A DNA stretch of 64,000 bases, from positions 62,001-126,000 of the forward strand of contig WRAI01000001.1 in assembly GCA_009780275.1 (NCBI GenBank), written 5' to 3'. Shown piece by piece: positions 59,748-64,000 of this stretch. Each line of letters begins with the position of its first letter. Within the stretch, counting starts at the first letter, position 1. The position numbers were made by a program, and so were the translations under genes. The notes under the pieces were generated by a model. The model searched no databases. It was not told the DNA's origin and worked only from the letters and a program-made list of their open reading frames with translations. This DNA is from Oscillospiraceae bacterium. Lineage in GTDB: Bacteria; Bacillota; Clostridia; Oscillospirales; UBA929.

Positions 59748-61580
59748 TTATTCAAAATATTTGGCAAATGTCTCGCCGTCCATTGTTTCGTTTTTGAGGA
59801 GGTACGCCGCTACGTCATGCAGGACTTGCATATTGGCGTTTAGAATTTCTTGGCATTTTGTATAGGCATTGTCGATAATGGCTTTGACTTCCTCATCAAT
59901 AATGGCTGCGACGCTCTCAGAATAATTACGCATATGTCCGTAATCACGCCCCAAAAATACTTCTTCATGGTCACCGGCAAAGTTGACAGGGCCGAGTTTG
60001 TCACTCATACCATATTTTGTAACCATATTACGCGCAAGGGCTGTTGCGCGCTGAATGTCATTGCCTGCCCCAGTGGAAATATCATCGAGAATGAGTTTTT
60101 CGGCAACGCGTCCGCCCAGGAATGACACAATGCGCTCTTGCAATTCGAGCTTAGACATAAAGCGACGGTCTTCCTGTGGCAAGCTGATGGTCATGCCGCC
60201 TGCCATGCCGCGCGGAATAATTGAGATGTGATGCACCGGGTCATGTGTCGGTAAGTGGCGCATAACGATGGCATGACCTGCCTCATGATATGCGGTCAGC
60301 TTGCGCTCATGCTCAATGACAACTTGCGACTTTTTCTCCGGTCCGGCGATGACTTTGAGCATAGCTTCGTGCAAATCTTCGTTGCGTACGGCTTTCTGCT
60401 TATTCCGTGCGGCAAGCAGTGCTGCTTCATTGAGTAGATTTTCTAAGTCGGCGCCCGTAAAACCGGGGGTTTTCTTTGCAAGCACGTTTAAATCAACAGC
60501 GCCGTCAAGGCTTTTGCCTTTAGCATGGATTTTCAGGATCGCTTCACGACCTTTAATGTCAGGCATACCAAGGTACACTTGGCGGTCAAAACGTCCCGGG
60601 CGCAGTAGCGCAGGGTCGAGAATGTCAGGACGGTTGGTCGCCGCGATGATGATAACGCCTTCATTGGTGGCAAATCCGTCCATTTCAACCAGTAGTTGGT
60701 TCAATGTCTGTTCGCGTTCGTCATGGCCGCCGCCCATACCGGCACCGCGTTGTCGGCCGACGGCGTCAATTTCGTCAATAAAAATTAGTGACGGCGATGT
60801 TTTCTTGGCCTGCTCAAACAAGTCGCGCACGCGGGACGCACCTACGCCAACGTATAGTTCAACGAAATCCGAACCGGAGATAGACAAGAACTGCGTACCT
60901 GCCTCGCCTGCGACAGCTTTGGCAATTGTGGTTTTACCTGTACCCGGAGGGCCGACTAGCAGCACACCTTTGGGAATGCGTGCGCCAATGTCGATATAAC
61001 GCTTAGGATGCTTGAGGAAATCAACAATTTCTTCCAATTCCATACGCTCTTCGTCAAGCCCTGCCACATCATCGAAGGTGAGCTTCTTTTGGTCTTCGCT
61101 GGCAATACGTGTCCGCGCACGACCAAACCGCATGGCACGGCCGCCTTCACCACCGCCGCTGCGCTTAATCATAAAGTACCACAACAGGACGACAACGACA
61201 ATTAAGATCAAATAGGGTATGAACACGATCCACCACGGCGGTGCGACCGGTGGCTCAATGTTGGAGTCTTCGCTCAATATGCCGTCAAGAATTTGTGCGT
61301 CAATCATCGGCATTAAGCTGTCACGCCAGCCTAATGGCAAGTCAATTTCAGCGACACCGCCGAAACGCTCAAAAAACGGCGAGTCTTCACGGAACTGCAC
61401 GGTCAGCTCGTTATCTTCAATTTCAACTTTCTCGACATATTCCCCTTCAAGCGCCAAAAGCACCTGCGCATACGTCAAGCGTTCGGGCTGCGATGAACGA
61501 TTTAACCAAGTAAACGCAAAAATCATAATGATAATTACGACAATATAAAATCCCAAGTCTTTGACCAAACGTCTTTTCAA
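59748..61580 (-). CDS. ftsH: ATP-dependent zinc metalloprotease FtsH
   Basis: A membrane AAA+ protease that degrades damaged membrane proteins and regulators. About 610 residues: TM1 (near 8-27), an external domain (about 30-115), TM2 (near 117-138), the AAA domain with [19 protein letters not shown] (Walker A near 212), [13 protein letters not shown] (Walker B) and the second-region-of-homology [20 protein letters not shown]. The peptidase domain has HEAGHAIV (zinc site near 430). The TTG at 61580 is preferred because AAAGGATG lies upstream; a GTG at 61598 has no ribosome site. hpt, often between tilS and ftsH, is absent. Confidence 0.95.
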   Translation of the reverse strand: MKRRLVKDLGFYIVVIIIMIFAFTWLNRSSQPERLTYAQVLLALEGEYVEKVEIEDNELTVQFREDSPFFERFGGVAEIDLPLGWRDSLMPMIDAQILDGILSEDSNIEPPVAPPWWIVFIPYLILIVVVVLLWYFMIKRSGGGEGGRAMRFGRARTRIASEDQKKLTFDDVAGLDEERMELEEIVDFLKHPKRYIDIGARIPKGVLLVGPPGTGKTTIAKAVAGEAGTQFLSISGSDFVELYVGVGASRVRDLFEQAKKTSPSLIFIDEIDAVGRQRGAGMGGGHDEREQTLNQLLVEMDGFATNEGVIIIAATNRPDILDPALLRPGRFDRQVYLGMPDIKGREAILKIHAKGKSLDGAVDLNVLAKKTPGFTGADLENLLNEAALLAARNKQKAVRNEDLHEAMLKVIAGPEKKSQVVIEHERKLTAYHEAGHAIVMRHLPTHDPVHHISIIPRGMAGGMTISLPQEDRRFMSKLELQERIVSFLGGRVAEKLILDDISTGAGNDIQRATALARNMVTKYGMSDKLGPVNFAGDHEEVFLGRDYGHMRNYSESVAAIIDEEVKAIIDNAYTKCQEILNANMQVLHDVAAYLLKNETMDGETFAKYFE

Positions 61581-61676
61581 TTTGTCACATCCTTTCACAC
61601 AAGTTTTTATATTGTATCAAATGTTTGGATTGATGTCAAGTCGTAGGTTGCCATAGACAATATCCAATAATAGTCC

Positions 61677-62657
61677 TTATTCATTGCCCACAGTTTGGGC
61701 GAGTATCGCATTGCTGTTTTCGTTAATTGTCACTTTTCCTTTGCGCACATTCAACCGTAATTTATGAGGCAATTCTGTACCGCTGTGCCGTTCAATAGCT
61801 TCCAGCATAGCGGCGATATGTTTTTGCTCCAATCCCTGCCGCGCATACAGTTTTCGCAGCGCACGCGCCTGTAGCGCACATGGTGCCGGTAATATTTCAT
61901 GGCGCAAACAATATGACTGCCCTTGCTCATCAGAGTGAACCAACGCGGTGGCGAGCGTATTTAAGCATTCTGTATCTTGGGCTGCAATGTTTGCTAAGCG
62001 GTTGAGCGCGTTATTAATTTGCGGGTTAAATTCGCGCAAGAGCGGCAGCAGTTGATGCCGGATACGGTTGCGCGTGTAGTCGATATCGGCGTTACTGGAG
62101 TCAACGGCACATTTGATGTTGTGCATGGCGACATATTCGTCGATTTGCGCCCGCGTGACATGCAATAAAGGTCGTAAGTGTTTGCCTTGCAAAGCTTGCA
62201 TGCCTCGCAAGCCGTGTGTGCCGCAGCCGCGTAGGATATGCTGTAAAACGGTTTCGGCGTTGTCGTCATGCGTGTGTGCCGTTACATAGTAGTCGGCGTT
62301 TAGTTTCTCCAAAAGTGCGGCAAAAAAATCATAGCGTACAGTACGTGCTGTTTCTTCAAGGCCGCGTTTGCTTTCGCGCGCAAGCTTCGGCACGTTAAAC
62401 GTACCGACATAGCAGTCAATATCGTGTGTTTGGCAATAATTTTCAACCAGTGCCTGTGCGGCATTGGCTTCGGCAGTGTTGATTTGGTGGTTGACATGGG
62501 CGACGGTCAGTAGGGAATTGCTACACAAGCGGCATACTGCACTGTGTTCATCTGCGTGAGCAGAGAGTAATGAGCAGAGAGTGGTTCTATGGTGCAAGCT
62601 GTGCAGCAACGCCATCGAATCCGCCCCGCCGGATACGGCTACGAGCAATTTACCCAT
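61677..62657 (-). CDS. tilS: tRNA(Ile)-lysidine synthase
   Basis: Modifies C34 of the CAU-anticodon tRNA-Ile to lysidine, so that AUA is read as Ile; usually essential. The 326-residue product has the PP-loop AVSGGADSMALLHSL (Ser9 to Ser14 core), VAHVNHQI, SKRGLEETARTVRYDFF, TAHTHDDNAETVLQHILRGCG, and DSSNADIDYTRNRIRHQLLP. It is at the short end for TilS, with a reduced C-terminal domain. The ATG at 62657 overlaps the dnaB stop by 8 bases. Confidence 0.93.
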   Translation of the reverse strand: MGKLLVAVSGGADSMALLHSLHHRTTLCSLLSAHADEHSAVCRLCSNSLLTVAHVNHQINTAEANAAQALVENYCQTHDIDCYVGTFNVPKLARESKRGLEETARTVRYDFFAALLEKLNADYYVTAHTHDDNAETVLQHILRGCGTHGLRGMQALQGKHLRPLLHVTRAQIDEYVAMHNIKCAVDSSNADIDYTRNRIRHQLLPLLREFNPQINNALNRLANIAAQDTECLNTLATALVHSDEQGQSYCLRHEILPAPCALQARALRKLYARQGLEQKHIAAMLEAIERHSGTELPHKLRLNVRKGKVTINENSNAILAQTVGNE

Positions 62658-63993
62658 GTCCGTAATCAATGGCTACAAAACTCGTGTGCTTGCCATCCCA
62701 CTTCATTTCGATGCTGCCGGTTTCACCATGACGGTTTTTAGCGATGATCAATTCGGCGTCGTCTTGGTTTTCAGTCTCGCGGTCATGGTATGCCTCACGG
62801 TGCAGAAAGACAACGACGTCGGCATCTTGCTCAATCGAACCCGATTCACGCAGATCGGATAGAATGGGGCGCTTATCCTCGCGCTGTGTGTTGCGGCGCG
62901 AAAGTTGGGCGCAGCAAATAACGGGCACATGGAGCTCTTTTGCCATAATCTTCAATGAGCGTGAAATTTCACCAACTTCTTGCACGCGGTTATCATTGCG
63001 TTTACCGCCGCTCTGAATCAACTGCAAATAGTCAATAATGACCAATCCTAAATTGGGGATGCGACGGCATTTGGCCTTCATTTCAAGCACCGTTGAAGAG
63101 GGATTGTCGTCAAAATAAATGTCGAGTTCTGCCAATTTTGCACTGGCGTTGGCAAGCCTGTCCCATTCGTCGTGGGTTAGATTGGCGTCGCGTAACTTTT
63201 TATTGTCGACTCGCGCGGCACTTGACAGCAGGCGTAGACCGAGTTGTTCATTTGACATCTCCAAGCAGAAAAACGCTACGGACTTTTGGCTCAATTTCGC
63301 GGCCGAGAGCATGATGTTTAGCGCGGCAGACGTTTTACCCACACCGGCATTGGCGGCGAAAATAATTAAGTTTGACGGAATCAAGCCGCCTAAACGTGCG
63401 TCCAATTCATTGAAGCCCGAACGAATGCCGGGTAGCTCGCCGGGGCGTTGCGCCAACTCGTCCAGGCGCAGGTAGACTTCGTGGAAGACCTCACTCAGCG
63501 TAGACATATGCGTGTTGGCGTTTTCGTTGCGGATGGCATAGATTTTTTGCTCGGCAGCATCAAGGATGGCTTGTGCCTCGCCCGCCGCTTCGCCCACCAT
63601 GGCCGAAATGTCGGCGGCGGCGGTTGCTACGGCGCGCAGCACGGCGTGGTCTTTGACAATCTGCGCATATTCTAAAACGTGTGCCGCTGTTGGTGTGATT
63701 TCCATTAGCCGCAAGATATAAGTGCGTAACGTATCGATATCTTTGGTCTCTTGTAATCGCAGTTCGTCCATGACCGTAATGCCGTCGACAACACGCCCTT
63801 TGCCATACATGGTTAAAATAACGGCGTAGATATCGCGGTTCTGCTCAACGTAGAAGTCAGATGGCTTGAGGATTTCGATGAGCTCGGGCAATCGGCTTGA
63901 CTCAATCAGCACAGCACCGAGTACCGATTGCTCGGCCTCAACGTTGTGCGGCATGCGGTTGACAATGAGTTGATCCATAGGCAAGTTATTCAT
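62650..63993 (-). CDS. dnaB: Replicative DNA helicase
   Basis: The hexameric helicase of the replication fork. The 447-residue length is standard. The N-terminal domain starts RMPHNVEAEQSVLGAVLIES, and the RecA-like domain has the Walker A AANAGVGKTSAALNI, FFCLEMSNEQLGLRLLSS, LVIIDYLQLIQSGG (Walker B), ICCAQLSRRNTQREDKRP and DLRESGSIEQDADVV. GGAGG abuts the ATG at 63993, so real initiation may be at the TTG three codons later (63984) or the ATG at 63978. In many Bacillota rplI lies upstream; that would be outside the window. Confidence 0.95.
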   Translation of the reverse strand: MNNLPMDQLIVNRMPHNVEAEQSVLGAVLIESSRLPELIEILKPSDFYVEQNRDIYAVILTMYGKGRVVDGITVMDELRLQETKDIDTLRTYILRLMEITPTAAHVLEYAQIVKDHAVLRAVATAAADISAMVGEAAGEAQAILDAAEQKIYAIRNENANTHMSTLSEVFHEVYLRLDELAQRPGELPGIRSGFNELDARLGGLIPSNLIIFAANAGVGKTSAALNIMLSAAKLSQKSVAFFCLEMSNEQLGLRLLSSAARVDNKKLRDANLTHDEWDRLANASAKLAELDIYFDDNPSSTVLEMKAKCRRIPNLGLVIIDYLQLIQSGGKRNDNRVQEVGEISRSLKIMAKELHVPVICCAQLSRRNTQREDKRPILSDLRESGSIEQDADVVVFLHREAYHDRETENQDDAELIIAKNRHGETGSIEMKWDGKHTSFVAIDYGHG

Positions 63994-64000
63994 CCTCCTT

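Noticed and set aside
1-64000. CRISPR arrays, tRNA or rRNA genes, prophage or intact insertion sequences
   Set aside because: No regularly spaced repeats, no tRNA-like cloverleaf or rRNA stretch, and no transposase, integrase or phage structural gene were recognised.

Overview
This 64 kb window is a dense bacterial chromosome segment, most likely from a Bacillota (Clostridia-type) organism. The evidence is the mraZ-rsmH-ftsL-pbpB division cluster with a PASTA-containing transpeptidase and a DNPR-type (meso-diaminopimelate) MurE, the RNase Y-YmdB pair, ECF-type S components, WG-repeat and SLH-domain surface proteins, strong AGGAGG ribosome sites, many ATGA-type gene overlaps and consensus sigma-A promoters (TTGACA, 17 bases, TATAAT). 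I infer an uncultivated gut-type clostridium; no rRNA or tRNA gene fixes the lineage. No CRISPR array, prophage or intact insertion sequence was seen.

Layout. (1) 1-7.8 kb: an aromatic amino acid cluster, tyrA (cut by the left edge), aroB, aroA, aroC, a putative lipoprotein, pheA, an aroE-aroK fusion and aroQ. It covers every shikimate step except DAHP synthase. A broken WG-repeat gene fragment sits between aroEK and aroQ. (2) 7.7-12.3 kb: bioY, a membrane WG-repeat protein, an ECF S component, rmuC and an AT-rich acetyltransferase. (3) 12.4-20.7 kb: rny, ymdB, an unknown cysteine-rich protein, a GH4 glycosidase, an RNHCP protein, a Nudix hydrolase and mnmG. (4) 20.7-25.2 kb, minus strand: an ECF sigma factor followed by a 1128-residue membrane protein with two seven-bladed RCC1-type propellers, then a small membrane protein and a frameshifted gene. 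(5) 25.3-31.8 kb, minus strand: a DUF1015 gene, pyrC, pyrF, CarA-like and CarB-like genes whose catalytic residues are gone, then rsmG. (6) 31.9-37.2 kb: a tiny membrane protein and a 1618-residue exported phosphodiester-glycosidase/SLH protein. (7) 37.6-51.1 kb: mraZ, rsmH, ftsL-like, pbpB, murE, mraY, ftsW, murG, murA, ftsQ, ftsZ, rpiB; murF and murD are absent. (8) 51.2-57.7 kb: an ABC-F ATPase, a YdcF-like protein, a lipoprotein and a two-component system. (9) 57.7-59.7 kb: a strongly structured intergenic region, two AT-rich cysteine-containing genes and a truncated sigma-factor gene, which looks like an insertion/deletion scar. (10) 59.7-64 kb, minus strand: dnaB, tilS, ftsH.

The most unusual items are the paired catalytically dead CarA/CarB homologues kept as open genes in a pyrimidine operon, the sigma factor coupled to a double RCC1 propeller receptor, and two families of short dispersed repeats. 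One repeat family ends in AGGCGTGACAG and has seven copies. The other is a TAGGGG...CCCCTA palindrome, one copy of which lies in frame inside pyrC.
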